Assembly (NCBI GenBank): GCA_000818945.1
Contig: KN805392.1
Coordinates: forward strand, 409,520 to 473,519
Direction of reading: 5' to 3'
DNA: 64,000 bases
Source: Schizochytrium sp. CCTCC M209059
Taxonomy: Eukaryota > Sar > Bigyra > Thraustochytrida > Thraustochytriidae
Part shown: positions 1 through 12,232 of the stretch, one piece after another
Position numbering within the stretch: the first letter of the stretch is position 1
Layout: every line of letters begins with the position of its first letter
Notes under the pieces: model-generated
The model's database searches: none
What the model was told of the DNA's origin: nothing
What the model saw: only the letters and a program-made list of their open reading frames with translations
Program-made: the position numbers and the translations under genes

Positions 1-814
1 TGCGGTTTTGCTTCTCGGCTGGACTTGGCTTCGGCTCCGGCTCCGGCTCCGGCTGCTTTCCTTTTCAATGTTTTTGCTTCGCTTGCTCGTTTGCTATGCT
101 GGCTTGCCTGCGCGGTGCTCGAGGCGAAGCGGGACTAGGTAGCAAGCAGCGCACGAAGCACGCCTTTTTCTACCTTTTTCTTTCTTCCTTTCCTTTCTTT
201 TCCCTTTTTCTTTTTCTTTTTCTTTTCATTTCTCCCGGCTGCGGTTGGCGTCCCTCTGGCGCCCACTGCGCCCCTCAGGCCGGCCGCGCAGGATCGGCAT
301 GGAGCAGCTGCGCGGAGGCACAGCGCAGCACGGAAGGGAAGGGAAGGGAAGGGCAGGGGAGGGCAGCAAAAACCAGAGCAGAGCAAAGCAGAGAGTGAGC
401 TCGTGGCCGGCGGAGACCAGCCAGGCCATGGCAGTTGCCCCCACAGCTGACAGGTGCGGGGCTGGAAGTGGGAGGGGGGGGAGGAAGGAGGCGACGCAGA
501 TCGGGTCGACCGAGGAGCAAAGAAAGCAAAAAAAGAAAGAAAGAAAAGGGAGGCGCGAGGGAGGCCGGAGCCAGGAAGGAGCTCGTGGCGCGGCGCTAGC
601 CACGAGTCGTTCAAAGGTGGCGGGTTCTAGCAGCGTCTGCATCATGGTGCTGATGCAGGCAGGCCGCGTGCAGTGCACTTGCTCTCTGCAGGTCAGCGCG
701 GGTGCGCACGGCGGTGTACCCGAGCGGCCAGGAATGAATCAGTCGATCCGTCCAACCAGTCCACCCACCCGCTCCGACGGCATCCACCTCGCTGGCCTGC
801 CACTCATTTCTTCA

Positions 815-864
815 TTTAAAGCAAAGCAAAGCAAAGCAAAGCAAAGCAAAGCAAAGCAAAGCAT
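815..864. repeat. (GCAAA)n microsatellite
   Basis: About nine consecutive GCAAA units, followed 30 bases on by a short (GCCA)n run at 893-915. Both keep frames open by chance and explain the ORFs there. Confidence 0.9.
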
Positions 865-2041
865 TCATGCAAAGCCAAGCATTGCTTTCCGGCCAGCCAG
901 CCAGCCAGCCAGCCGATTATCCATCTGTCCATCCATTTCCATTCCTGCGTCCATTTTCACTTCGCACGCCACACCGCCTGGACCCATGCAGACAGACGGA
1001 CACGCAAAGCAGCGGCACGCGCCCCGAGATCCTCGGTAGCGGCAGCCGCAGCGCGGCCTGGGTCGCTCGCGTCTCATCCCTTTCCCGCTCGCCCCGCTCG
1101 AGCTTTTGCAGTTGTCGCCGCCAATGTTGATGCCGCTGCGCCTCCCCACTCGTACGCCACCGCCGCGCGACGCTACTAACTTACCCGCAGCTCAGTCCCA
1201 ACAGAGAAGCAAAGTGGCCCCGCCCTGTGAAGAAGGCGCCGCCAGCGGGGACGCGCCGCCGCCGTCTCCACGCCCCAAATCGCGCTCGCTCGATCGATGC
1301 CTGCTGCTGCCGCTCGCTGATGCTCGAGGCCGGCAACTGCGAGCGCGGCCTCGAGCGCCTGCGAGCGTGCGAGCGGGCGTGCGCAGGGCGTCTGCCCGGC
1401 GCCTGCGGTGTCCGCGAGGAAGAAGACGACACGGGAGAAGACACAAATGGCGCGCTCGCGAGCTTGTGCGATCGATCGTTCATTCGTCGAGGCGATGCGT
1501 TCATGCTGCTGCTTTCTTTTATTTGTCCACGACCCGCCCTTTCTGCCTACCGCGTTCGAAATGCAGCGGCCAATACTACCATGATATATATACAGACGAA
1601 CAGACAGTTGCGCATTTTATCAAGTTAGGGATGAATTTTAGCCAGCGGGCGTTGCCGATCCTGCCTGCCGCCACCAACGGCGCTCGCTCTTGCAGTGCAG
1701 CAGCCGCGCGATCCGAGCAGGTCGCGTCGGTGCCAGCCGCAGAAACCCGGACCCGCCAGCGTGCCGACGCCGTGCGGGAGACGCCGCGCGGAGGGTCTCC
1801 CCGTTGCTGGCTGCCGCGCCTCGCGGCGAGATTCCTCCTGGTCGCTGCGCCCTGCTGCTTGATCAGCTAAATCTCGCTCGAAGGTGCCGGTGTTGGCGGG
1901 AAACGTGCGTGTGCGACGCGAGGATCGGCTTCGACAGCGAGCTCTCGCGCAACTGCGACAGGTCCAAGATCCCTTGGGCGGACGCAGCGCGGCTTCTGCA
2001 TCTCCTCGCTCACGACGCGAGAGGCGACGCGACGCCCGAGA

Positions 2042-2282
<241 letters not shown>

Positions 2283-5200
2283 CGCGCGCTCCGAGGCCGG
2301 CCGGTCGCCGCCGGCCTGAACGAGAGAGAGAGGCTGGCCGGGCCAAGCGGCGGCGGCCAGCTCGGGCTCGAGGCCGAGCGCGGCCGCGGCAGGCGGCGCG
2401 AGCGAGGGGATTAGAAGCAAACAAATAAGACCAAGGCCGAGAGGGAGGCGCGCGAGGCAACGCCCCCGCGGAAGCGGGCCCCACACCGGCTGGATCCACC
2501 CCGAGCTCTGGCCCGCAGCGTAGTCCCAGATGGGCTGCAGCTTGCCGCTGCGGGCGGCACGTGTGCCCCGCAGTGCGCAGGGACGCTCGCTCGCTTGCTA
2601 GCGAGCTAGCTAGCCAGCTAGCTAGCTAGCTAGCTAGCTGCCTGGGTGCGCTCGCTGGCTGCAGCGGCCGCGAGGCGAGGGTCGCTCCTCGCGATTGTGA
2701 ACAATCGGACAAGACGCGCGAGCTTCTGATCGTTCGCGGTGCTGCACGCGCATCCGAAACGAGGCGCTGACCATCCATCCATCCATTCATCCATCCACAC
2801 ATCCGTCCGGCCAGGCACCCCCCCAGCCGTCCGTCCATCCATCCATTGAATTGCTCTGCATCTGAGCGGCCGTTCGCAAAAAGCACACTCACGGTCAGGT
2901 CGAGTAAGCGACCCGCCCGCGGGCTGCCTTTCGCGGCCCGGCGCGTACGCGCGCGCGGCACGGGCCGGACGCTTGCGAGCTCTGCTGCTTGATCTGCCGC
3001 TGCTTTTACTGTTGTCGCGAAGTTGTCACGCGAAGGCACCGCCCATACGTACGGTGTGCTAGTATGATCGTATGCGAAAGGCACGCGGTAGAACTGCGGG
3101 CGCGCTGCGGGCCGCGGCCAAGCTGCCTAGCATGCTCGTGGGGCGGCCGGGATCCCGCAGCGAAATCCCGTAGCACGCACGCATGAGGACCGGCAACCGC
3201 CACTGGCCGCCGTGCGCCCAAGCGCGCAGGGCGAAGCGAGGCCAGTCGCCGCCCTCCCGTTGCCTCCCTCGGCTCGCTGCGCCTCGCGGCGGCTGCTGGC
3301 TTGGGCTGCTTGGCTTGGGCTGGCTTGGGCTGGCTTGGCGAGGCGTGGCTCGAGGCGCGGCGCACGCGGCCGACGTCAGAAGAGGAGCAGCGTGTGCGCT
3401 GGGAATTCTGGTCCCAGCTTGTTGAGGAAAATGATCGAGAAAGGCTTTTCCGGAGGAAAGAAGCAAAAAGAAGAAAAATCCCACCCACCGGGGCGGCCCA
3501 CCCGCGCAGTTGCTGTCGCTCCCGTCGTGCATCTTGGTCTCCCTCGGCAACGTCATCGCGGCAGGCTTCATCGTGATCATCGCGCCGCGATCGCCATCCC
3601 AACGGTGCGAAGCAACGCGACGCGACGCGACGCGACGCAACGCGGTGGGTTGGAGTGAGCGACCGATCGCGCGAATGAACTTGGAGAATTCGAAGAATTC
3701 GAAGAAGAAGAAGAACTCGAGGACCGCCGGCGATAAACTTGAACTTGGTGGAGAAGAAGAAGACGAAGTTGCGTCAGCGCGCGCAGCCTGAAGCGCGAGC
3801 CCGATTCAACGCGGAGTCGTGCGGCCTCGCGCTGATGATGTTCCGCTCGCTGCGCGCGATGAGGGTCGATGCCATTGTTTCGTTCAATTATGCCATTCAT
3901 TCATTCATTCATTCATGCATGCATCCTCTCGACCATTCGTCCCCCGCGCATGCATCGGAAGTGAAGAAAAGGGCAAACACGCTCTTCAGGAAGTCCGCTG
4001 CAGACTTGCAACTGCGCAAAAGTCCCGCGCGCGCGTGGTGCGTTTGTGCATTTGTGCGTGCAAATGGCGGGTTCGTGGACAACATCATCAGCAAGGCAAG
4101 GCAAGGCACTCAGGAAAGGAAAGGAAAGGAAAGGAAAGGAAAGAAGAGCGAGCCGAGCGAGGGAGGCGCGAGTGAGTGCACCATTCCCATCCTCGCCTAC
4201 TCTCTGGCCTGGATTGGATCGTGCCCCCCCGCTCCGCTCCGCTCCGCTCCGCTCTGCTGCTTCCGCCGGAGGCAAGGAAGGGAGGCAAGAAAGGGAGGCA
4301 AGGGAGGGAGAGAAGGCGGCAGCCAGGCTAGGCTCCGCTGGCGTGGGCGGGTGGATGCGACAGCGCGCAGACGCGAGGGCTCGGGATAAGCCTGAAGGCG
4401 CGAGGTGGCATACGCCACGCGCCGCGGCCGGAGACTTGGACTTTGCTCGCCGTAGCGTGACCGGCGAAGCTCCAGCACGCTGTGGGGGGAAGAGGAGGAA
4501 GGCGAAAAACAGCCGCCCAGGCTGGGCCCGCAGCTACGGCGCAAACCTGGTTCCGCTGCGGGCCGCGATGTTTTGGGGGCGGCCTGGACTGGTCTCGGGC
4601 TTCCGACCGCAACCATGCACGCTCGCACGCTCGCACACTCGCACGCCCGCATGCAAGGGCCAGCGGCAGCCGGAGGCTAGCGGCTCCTTTCAAGGATCAA
4701 AACCAGGCAGCGATGCAGCCAACGCTCGGGGGCTTGTAGCTAGCTAGGCTTGTCTAATTCAGCTCCAGATCGCTTTTTTCGATCGCGTCCAGCTTGATCG
4801 CGATCTTTAGGGGAGTGGCTTGCTTGCACGCGGGCGATGATGACATACGGCTGCGGAGGAACAATCCATACGGCTGCAGAACGCTGGCTGCAGGAGGCTG
4901 GCTGCGGTAAGCAACCTAACGTGCACTCGCCGGTGCTTTCTTTTCCTTTTTCTCCAAGCACGAGCACGTCGAGCGTAAGCTGGACCTGCCCGAGCGCAAG
5001 CCAAGCGAACGAGCGAACGAGCGAGCAGGTGACAGGTCCATTTTCCGGAGCTTGCAATTAGAAGAAATGCATCAACAATAATGCCTGGAGCTGCGTGCAG
5101 CTGCTCGTGGTGCTGGTGGCGGAGTTAGCGTTTCTCCCTTTTTCTTCGTTCGAGCTTCCTTCGAAAACGAGGTTGCCCCTGCGCAGTCTCTCTTACGCAG

Positions 5201-7126
5201 CCGAGCCGGAAACCAGGCGAGACGAATCCTGGCTCGCATCGAGCCGCCAAAAAGAAGCCGATCGACGCCGTTGGCACTCGTCGCCACATTCTCCCTGCTC
5301 TGCTCCCCTCCAGTCGACCGAAGTTGCTCGACGAACCATAAAAAGTTGTTGCGGGCTCGCCTGATAAGAAAATCACTTGGCTTGCTTCGAGCTCGATCCC
5401 GGCCCCGACGGGTGCAACAATGCTCGGGGCTGGTCTGTACGTTATTCCCCCGCCTGTCACGCCAGTACGTTTCAGCCAAAACGACCGGAATTGGAGGCCG
5501 GTTGAAACCCTACCCTCCAGTGCAACATCCGCCCGCTCGAGACCACAATCTCCAGGTGCAATTAGTTAGTTGCTCTTGCTGGCGGCCTCCGAGGATAATC
5601 CGCTTCGCCCCGCTGCCGCTGGCAGCCAGCAGGCAGCCAGCAGCAAGTCTGGCCAGCGAAATGAACCAACCGATCGTCGAATCGAGTCGGACCCGCACGA
5701 ACCTTCCTACCTCAAACTGCACCTTTTTTCCCGTAACCGCAGGAGCAAAACCCTGTTTCTGCGCAGTTTGAAATTGGCCAGAGCTAGGCCAGACGGCACG
5801 CGACAGCGACTGCAATGCGGTGCTCGCCATCTTTCTCTCCTTGCACTTTGTGCAGTCGCCAGCGGCGTCGATGCTGGAAATGCAGGCCTTTCCCTTTCTT
5901 CTTGGCAGGCAGCAGGATGACTCTCTCCGACTGCACCATTAGCATCAGCACCAGGCTCGTGGCATGCATGGCTGGTTTGATGGATGGGTGGATGGACGGA
6001 TAAACGACTGGCTAATGTCCCTTTACCCCAACGCACAATAGCATGACCGCGGCAACGACCAGTCCTGCCATGTGCGATTGCCTTTCCACTCTCCGTGCGT
6101 GTACGTACACCAGGACTATTCCATCCTTCCCGCTGACGTCGCGGTCACTCTCGCTTGCCACTGCTTGCTGCAGCTTGTCATGGCAAGCAGGAACACCAAC
6201 CAACCTGGCATGTGTTCACTTGCAGGTATATGTGTCAGCGTCTGCGCCGTGCAAATGCGCAGTTTCACCTTTCTTGGTCACGTGCCTCCGCGAAGTCCTC
6301 CTCGCGACGTCATCATTCCTTATCCATTGGCAGTGAGCAGTTTGTCTCGCAGCAAACTCAACAAAACTGCGACCCTTTGCTGTCGGGGGTGCAGCGTTTG
6401 CTCTTACTTGGTTGGCGCTCTCTCCATTGCCTCTGACCTTTTAAAAATATTGACTCTCGCTATCTTCACTTGCGTGGCTTGTAGTCGCAGGAAATTCAGA
6501 CTTCTCTGCTTGTGCTTCGGCAACTGCGCATGTTGCTTCAGCTCGTCATCATCCATGATTGATGCTCACCATCTTCACATCGGTGCTGCTCTCCTGACCT
6601 CTTTTGCAGAAATCGTCTCTTCTCGTGAGTCGTACAATGGAGTTGCCGCTGCATGCCGCCCATCTTCTCCACGTGCGGCTTGTTCCGCGTTCATGAACTT
6701 CTTGCGTTGCGACTCCTTGTCCTTTGCCGAAGTCAAGAAGCGATTGACAACCAGAGGGTTCAGCAATAGCACATTAGCACTGGCTACGAATGCGTGCATA
6801 TATACGATGAAGCACAATCTCATCCTCTTGCTCGCATATGCTCGCGGATACAAGCGTCTTCCCGTCATGTTGATGCGCACATTCGTCCATTAACGCTCGC
6901 TCATGATCTCCGCGTCATTTGCCATGTACAAACTCAAACAGAGAGATCCTCGTTGCGCCCTTTGGTTTTTTGCTGTATGCGCTTGCGTCGCCTCTGCTCA
7001 TTGCTGCGCCGTGTTACGGCGCCAAGGTCCCCAGAGGCTTATCTACTCTGACCTGACGCGACTCTAAATCGCGCTCATACAAGCATCTGTGACTTATCTG
7101 CGTAAAGGTCTATCATCGCATCCTAT

Positions 7127-7168
7127 GTTTCAACGCGACGCAGCGTCCCTGCTGCGTCGCGTTGAAAC
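7127..7168. repeat. Perfect 18-bp inverted repeat (hairpin)
   Basis: GTTTCAACGCGACGCAGC at 7127-7144 is the exact reverse complement of 7151-7168, leaving a 6-nt loop (7145-7150). It lies in an AT-richer spacer with no adjacent gene that would make it a 3' processing signal. Confidence 0.9.
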
Positions 7169-7389
7169 GTCTCACAAAGGTCACATAGTTATCCATTCAT
7201 GCCCGTGTGCCGGAGTTTGCTGTTTGCTGCTGCGCCCAGAGAATGCCGCGTAGACTCAAACATGAGAGTCCTCAATCCAACCAGTAGGGTCGACACGCTC
7301 CCTCCACGCCTCCGAGCGACGTCTTGAGCAATGTCGCAATCATTTGGTCCAGCTTGGGATATTTTTTTGCTGGTGTAATAATCGACACG

Positions 7390-7815
7390 AGAGTCCTCAA
7401 TCCAACCAGTAGGGTCGGCAAGTATAGTCGCGATCATGGTGTCCCTCAAAGGAAATGAATAGCGCATCCGAAGAGTAAACCTTCGCGCGAATAAAAGCAG
7501 GCGAGCTATGCACAATTGGTGTCGCCACCCTCCATCGCCACCGTCAAAGAGGACATCCTATGCCATTATCTGCAAAATGCACGCCATCTCCACCGTCCGC
7601 AACTGTTCCCCGTTTGCGTGCGTGCGACTTTCATGTTTCGCAAACATTCAACTCCACGCGCATGTTCTTGCTCTGCCCTACGACGTGTGCTGGTGCCCTA
7701 CTATGTAGGTAGATCCTCAATTCAACCATTTGGGTCGACAAGCAGAGTCGCGATCCAAGCAAATGAGAAGTGCATCCGAAGGGGAAGGTCTCGCGCGGAT
7801 AAAAGCAGGCAAGCT
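7390..7815 (+). repeat. Dispersed direct repeat with TATA-like box
   Basis: A block at 7390-7507 recurs in diverged form at 7711-7815. Both contain a CCTCAAT-CAACCA-GGGTCG core, then GTCGCGATC, GCATCCGAAG, and an ATAAAAGCAGGC TATA-like stretch. A third copy of only the first core lies at 7264-7293. The TATA-like box at a fixed place in both long copies looks like a duplicated promoter, but no gene follows that I can recognise. Confidence 0.6.
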
Positions 7816-8199
7816 CTGCATCTGATGCCGCCATCGACCTGCCATTACACCAGCCAAGTAAGTACGAGGGTGCGTGCGTCCGTTCGTGTCTGCGTGCGGC
7901 TGCGGCCTCGAGGGCCTCGAGATGCGCGCGAGCCCCCAAGCCGAACTCGCTCTCAATACCTGAGTTGCGGAAGGACCTCAATGCACCCTACGGCATGGCC
8001 AAGGTGCCATCCCAATCTCGCCGCTTCTTCTTCTTCTTCTTCCTCTTCTTCTTTACGCTGCGACGCGGCCACGCAAGAAATGCAATGCTATTCCCTGCTC
8101 CGCGCGCTATCGCCATTGCCCGATCGATTCGCAGCCGCTTTCTTGTGCAACCTAGCGCGGCGCGGTCCGCCAGCCGGGCCTTGACCAGAGATTAGTCCA

Positions 8200-9235
8200 A
8201 GTCGAAGCCCGTGCGCGCGCAGCCACGAGTTCCAGACTGTCTGCAGGGGCAGCTGCTGCTTGCTCCAAGAATGCGGGTCGCCGCCCAGACATGCAAAATC
8301 CACGTCCTGCCGAGCCGCACGGTCGGCCCAGGTCCCGTCCCATCTCGGTCCATCCCGATGCCAGCACCTGCAGCTGCAGCGGGAGCAGTTCCGACTCGCA
8401 CCTGTGAAGAGCGCGCGGTGTCGATCGACCTCGATGTCGACGGCCTCGGCGCCGTCTTCCGCGACCGTCGCCGCTGACCGCGCCTGGCGGCCGCACGCCG
8501 CGCGATCCAGGTGCGGGGAGGTCCAGAAGTCGCTGCTGTCGGCTGCGGAGCAGTAAGTTTCTCGCATTGCAGCCACAGCTTCCACTGGAGGCGTCGATCG
8601 ATGTCGTCGCGATGGCGGCCGTCGCTTCGCTGTGGTCGAGTGAGCGAGCGAATGAAAGACGGGGGTGCGACCCGAAGTCACGCCAACAGTCCCGCCCTCG
8701 GGAGCTCGTCTTCTCGACGGGCTCCGCGACGAGCCTGAAGAGGTCGGCCGGCCGGCCGTGCAGGTCGACAACGATCGACTGCTTCTCTCGCTCGCCGCCT
8801 CGTCGCAGGAGCCGTGGTCGAAGGGACGGTCGGGCGAGGTCTGGGTTCAAGATTCGTCGACCGCCCTCTACGCCAACGACTTCGCCAACATCGACCACGA
8901 GAGCGAGCGGCAGCTTGCACGTGCGCTCTTGCGCTCCTGCGATCGCATTTCCTGTCCTGCCCTGCCCTGTGCTGTGCTGTGCTGTGCTGTGCTGTGCTGA
9001 CATGATGTCAGAACACAGTCCGCGAGCTCGGCGCCACCGGCCGCCACATCTTCGCGAGGTCGAGCTCGAGGTCCGGCGGCGAGGGCTGCCCGTCGTGGCC
9101 GCCATGCAGGGCGGTGGTCCTCTGCACTAAGAAGGACGTGGGCGCCCGTGCTATTACCTACGCAGCCGTGCACTTGGTCCCGGGAAAGGCGATTTCCGCC
9201 TCCGAGCCCTTACCAAGAGCGACGTGTATATAGAC
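8200..9235 (+). other. Possible multi-exon gene, unresolved
   Basis: Several short plus-strand open segments read like protein rather than repeat (around 8400-8475, 8680-8945 and 9020-9235). A GTAAGT donor-like site lies at 8553. A plausible short intron lies at about 8969-9021, starting GTGCTG and ending CACAG, with a CTGAC branch-like motif. The intron candidate overlaps a (GTGCT)n run and the minus strand is also open, so this may be chance. No domain recognised. Confidence 0.2.
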
Positions 9236-9322
9236 CGGCCTGTCATTGCGCATAAGGCGCAGTGCACTGTAGGCACCTCGCGCAGGAGCTCCGGCTTGAG
9301 GTCGAGCTCGAGCTCGAGCTGC

Positions 9323-9338
9323 AATAGACAATATGCAT
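9323..9338 (+). repeat. Left terminal inverted repeat
   Basis: AATAGACAATATGCAT, exact reverse complement of 12987-13002. It sits just outside the transposase gene, directly after a (GAGCTC)n run. Confidence 0.8.
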
Positions 9339-9629
9339 TTTTGAAAGAGCCCTATTTCGCTCCGAACCTACCTTTTCGGCCAAAGTGGCCTATTTACCTT
9401 GCGCGAGTTGGGGATCCTTGCTCACCTTGTGCATTATCAATTCCCTCGTGCGAAGTCGACCTGTCGTGGTCTGCGCGCTGGTGGGAGTGTCGCGAGTTGG
9501 AAAGTACATTGGCCAGGCTAGTGCCTCGCGATCTCTCGCAGCTGCCCCAAGCGTATATACAACGTTTTTGACGTTCGACGAGCTCGGTCTCCGTGGTGGT
9601 GGTTAGGTTGTCCGCACGTCGTGGGCCTG

Positions 9630-11786
9630 ATGTCGGGCGCGCTTGCAGAGCAAATGTCGGCTGTGAAATCGCCTAGCAATACGAAATGTTCATGCACTTT
9701 GAAATGGTGCCAGAATAAACAAGGTCCTTTCCGCACTTCCGAGATTTACAGAAGCAACCGTCACACGAGAACAGATGCAGCAGCACTTCGCGAGAGCAAG
9801 GCGCGAGATGTAATCTTCAACAGATTGCGGCAGAATGTTGCTACAGGGACAAGAGCAAGAAGCCGCTTCCGCTGGCATCATTTTAACCCAAACTCCTTTG
9901 AGTTCGACACACGTAAGAAGAACGATTGGGTCTTGAAGTCTGATATAACCCAAGTGATAGCTGCCGAAACGGCAATGTCTCCTCCACCGGCTGGTGAGAT
10001 GGCTGAATGGAAGACTAGCAAATGGGTACTGGCGAGCGATAAGCTGACACCAAAGTCGATAGCGGAGCGCAGACTCACAAGTCACATCGCTTCGCCTGAG
10101 CGCAGTCAGACAAAACGCCGTCGAACATCGCGTGCCCGCCATGCAGAAAGCGATGCTGCTTATGAGCGCATCCAGAAGGCACGAAAGCTTGACGCGAAGC
10201 TTGAAGTTGCGAACCAAAGGAGTGATGTGGCAAAGAATGAAATCAGGCGACTGTCACATGAGGCCAGCTCTGCTAAGAAACGTGCGCAGGCTCTCTTTGT
10301 CAAGACCTCGAATGCAAGCCAAGCTGACGCTCGTGCTAATACTCTCTCAGAGAGATTGGCAACTCTTACGGATTTCACGATTAATGAACTCCAAAGCGAC
10401 AAAGAAAAGTTGGAAGCTGAACTCCAGAAGCTCCGTGAAGAACGAGACGCTGCCCTCAGCGATTCGATTAGGTTCCGTGAAGAACGAGACGCTGCCCTCA
10501 GCGATTCGATTAGGTTCCGTGAAGAACGAGACGCTGCCCTCAGCGATTCGATTAGGTTCCGTGAAGAACGAGACGCTGCCCTCAGCGATTCGATTAGGTT
10601 CCGTGAAGAACGAGACGCTGCCCTCAGCGATTCGATTAGGTTCCGTGAAGAACGAGACGCTGCCCTCAGCGATTCGATTAGGTTCCGTGAAGAACGAGAC
10701 GCTGCCCTCAGCGATTCGATTAGGTTCCGTGAAGAACGAGACGCTGCCCTCAGCGATTCGATTAGGTTCCGTGAAGAACGAGACGCTGCCCTCAGCGATT
10801 CGATTAGGTTCCGTGAAGAACGAGACGCTGCCCTCAGCGATTCGATTAGGTTCCGTGAAGAACGAGACGCTGCCCTCAGCGATTCGATTAGGTTCCGTGA
10901 AGAACGAGACGCTGCCCTCAGCGATTCGATTAGGTTCCGTGAAGAACGAGACGCTGCCCTCAGCGATTCGATTAGGTTCCGTGAAGAACGAGACGCTGCC
11001 CTCAGCGATTCGATTAGGTTCCGTGAAGAACGAGACGCTGCCCTCAGCGCTTTCAAACAGGCCAAGACAGAAGCGCGGGCGAAGGCCAAAGAGGCGAAAG
11101 ATTATTACGCCATTTTGCGAGAAGCGGTCACGAAAACTTCTTCTTCTCAAGTTCTTCTAAGGTGGGCATCTTTCAAGTCGATCCCGCGCTTCGCTAGAAT
11201 ACTTCGATTCTGCACTGGCGTCAGTAGCGTACCTGCTTTCGAAGAAATAGTGTCCGCAGTCTATGATTTCGGTGGCTGTCACGCGAAGCAGCGCAGTGCA
11301 GCTACCGCCAAGTGGCAGAGCTTTCGTGAGGACAAGGGGTTCGCGAAGTCTGAACAAGGACTGGAAAAAAAGCTCAACAGGTTCGAAGCCTCGGACAGTC
11401 TTTCAACTCCGTCAAGCAGATCGCCCTCTCACCGGAAGGCTTCTCTTTTGCTTGAGGACAAACTTCTCATTACGCTAATGATCCTGCGCCTTAATTTGAG
11501 TCAGATCGTGATGGGTTCGTTGTTTGATGTCCACCAATCCACGATATCGCGAACCTTTGAATTCGGCATCCATCTTCTGCATCATACTTTCTCGCGCATG
11601 TTTCCAACTCGTTGCCGTGTATGCTGGATGTTACGTGCCCCAAAGACGTCTCTGAGCGATTTGGTCACCATACGGTCAGCTGGATTCTTGATGCCACTGA
11701 GCTCGAAATTCAAGTACCAGACAACCCAATGGCTCAGAGTGCAACTTGGAGCGAATACAAGGCGCGCAATACAGCCAAGTTGCTGA
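9630..11786 (+). CDS. Transposase N-terminal part: THAP-like finger, coiled repeat, HTH
   Basis: The first ATG in frame is at 9630; the frame is open from a GTG three codons earlier. The N-terminus resembles a THAP zinc finger: a C-x4-C near CTLKWC and an HF motif in RWHHFNP, but the Cys expected three residues before the His is Arg (CGC, one base from TGC). Residues of about 200-480 are strongly helical, with 14 exact copies plus a partial of REERDAALSDSIRF. Residues of about 605-645 look like the HTH_Tnp_4 helix-turn-helix that precedes DDE_4 domains (LSQ...FDVHQSTISRTF). The catalytic domain continues in another frame from about 11612, so this frame ends in unrelated residues. Frameshift or assembly indel near 11600-11640. 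Confidence 0.8.
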   Translation: MSGALAEQMSAVKSPSNTKCSCTLKWCQNKQGPFRTSEIYRSNRHTRTDAAALRESKARDVIFNRLRQNVATGTRARSRFRWHHFNPNSFEFDTRKKNDWVLKSDITQVIAAETAMSPPPAGEMAEWKTSKWVLASDKLTPKSIAERRLTSHIASPERSQTKRRRTSRARHAESDAAYERIQKARKLDAKLEVANQRSDVAKNEIRRLSHEASSAKKRAQALFVKTSNASQADARANTLSERLATLTDFTINELQSDKEKLEAELQKLREERDAALSDSIRFREERDAALSDSIRFREERDAALSDSIRFREERDAALSDSIRFREERDAALSDSIRFREERDAALSDSIRFREERDAALSDSIRFREERDAALSDSIRFREERDAALSDSIRFREERDAALSDSIRFREERDAALSDSIRFREERDAALSDSIRFREERDAALSDSIRFREERDAALSDSIRFREERDAALSAFKQAKTEARAKAKEAKDYYAILREAVTKTSSSQVLLRWASFKSIPRFARILRFCTGVSSVPAFEEIVSAVYDFGGCHAKQRSAATAKWQSFREDKGFAKSEQGLEKKLNRFEASDSLSTPSSRSPSHRKASLLLEDKLLITLMILRLNLSQIVMGSLFDVHQSTISRTFEFGIHLLHHTFSRMFPTRCRVCWMLRAPKTSLSDLVTIRSAGFLMPLSSKFKYQTTQWLRVQLGANTRRAIQPSC
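10434..11048 (+). repeat. 42-bp tandem array, 14 exact copies plus partial
   Basis: The 42-bp unit encodes a 14-residue heptad-like repeat (REERDAALSDSIRF) in the transposase. I see no base difference between copies. The unit has no stop in other frames, so two minus-strand and one further plus-strand ORF across it are artefacts. Confidence 0.95.
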
Positions 11787-12214
11787 TTGGTCTGAGTGCT
11801 TGTGGTACTATTGCATGGCAGTCTGCTGCCTATCCAGGACGTATATCAGACCCCAAACTGACAGAGCGATCGGGTTTCTACGAGGTCTGCGCACACCCGG
11901 GTCAAAGCATCATGGCTGACAAAGGTTTCGTAATCTTTGATGAGCTGGCCAAGCGAAAGGGTGCATATCTGTACATGCCACCAAAACGATTCAAGGGGCA
12001 GCACACGCTTACACGAGAGGAGGCAAACGACACACGGAAAATCGCAAACTTTCGGATTCACGTAGAGAGAGCAATAAATCGTGTCAAAGACTACCATTGG
12101 CTCACCCAAAAGGTCCCAATCCACCAGGTGGATATGATAACTGCCGCTTTCAAGGTCGCGTGCTGCCTAGTGAGTCTAAATGGCCCGCCCATCACGGCAC
12201 CTGCCAAAAAGTAA
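11612..12214 (+). CDS. DDE_Tnp_4 catalytic domain of the transposase (frameshifted)
   Basis: This frame carries the catalytic core of a DDE_Tnp_4 (PIF/Harbinger-like) transposase. Counting from the open-frame start (a TTG, not a real start), the apparent triad is D27 (DATE), D103 (ADKGF) and E152 (HVERAINR). Family hallmarks YK..NT.K, YPGRISD and the IMADKGF block are present. It overlaps the upstream frame by 175 bases and clearly belongs to the same protein; the break is a single-frame shift. With the triad intact the catalytic half looks young, which fits either a recent mutation or a sequencing indel. Confidence 0.85.
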   Translation: MPCMLDVTCPKDVSERFGHHTVSWILDATELEIQVPDNPMAQSATWSEYKARNTAKLLIGLSACGTIAWQSAAYPGRISDPKLTERSGFYEVCAHPGQSIMADKGFVIFDELAKRKGAYLYMPPKRFKGQHTLTREEANDTRKIANFRIHVERAINRVKDYHWLTQKVPIHQVDMITAAFKVACCLVSLNGPPITAPAKK

Positions 12215-12232
12215 GCACTGAATCTTCTTGTT

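Noticed and set aside
700..790. tRNA-Ser-like D-arm sequence
   Set aside because: No matching acceptor stem, anticodon arm or T-arm could be folded.
8152..9105. 317-codon minus-strand ORF
   Set aside because: Arg/Ser/Ala-rich, starts without ATG support, crosses a (GCACA)n run, and has no domain.
10132..11160. Three further long ORFs over the 42-bp array
   Set aside because: The 42-bp unit has no stop in those frames; only the frame with THAP-like and HTH parts has conserved domains.
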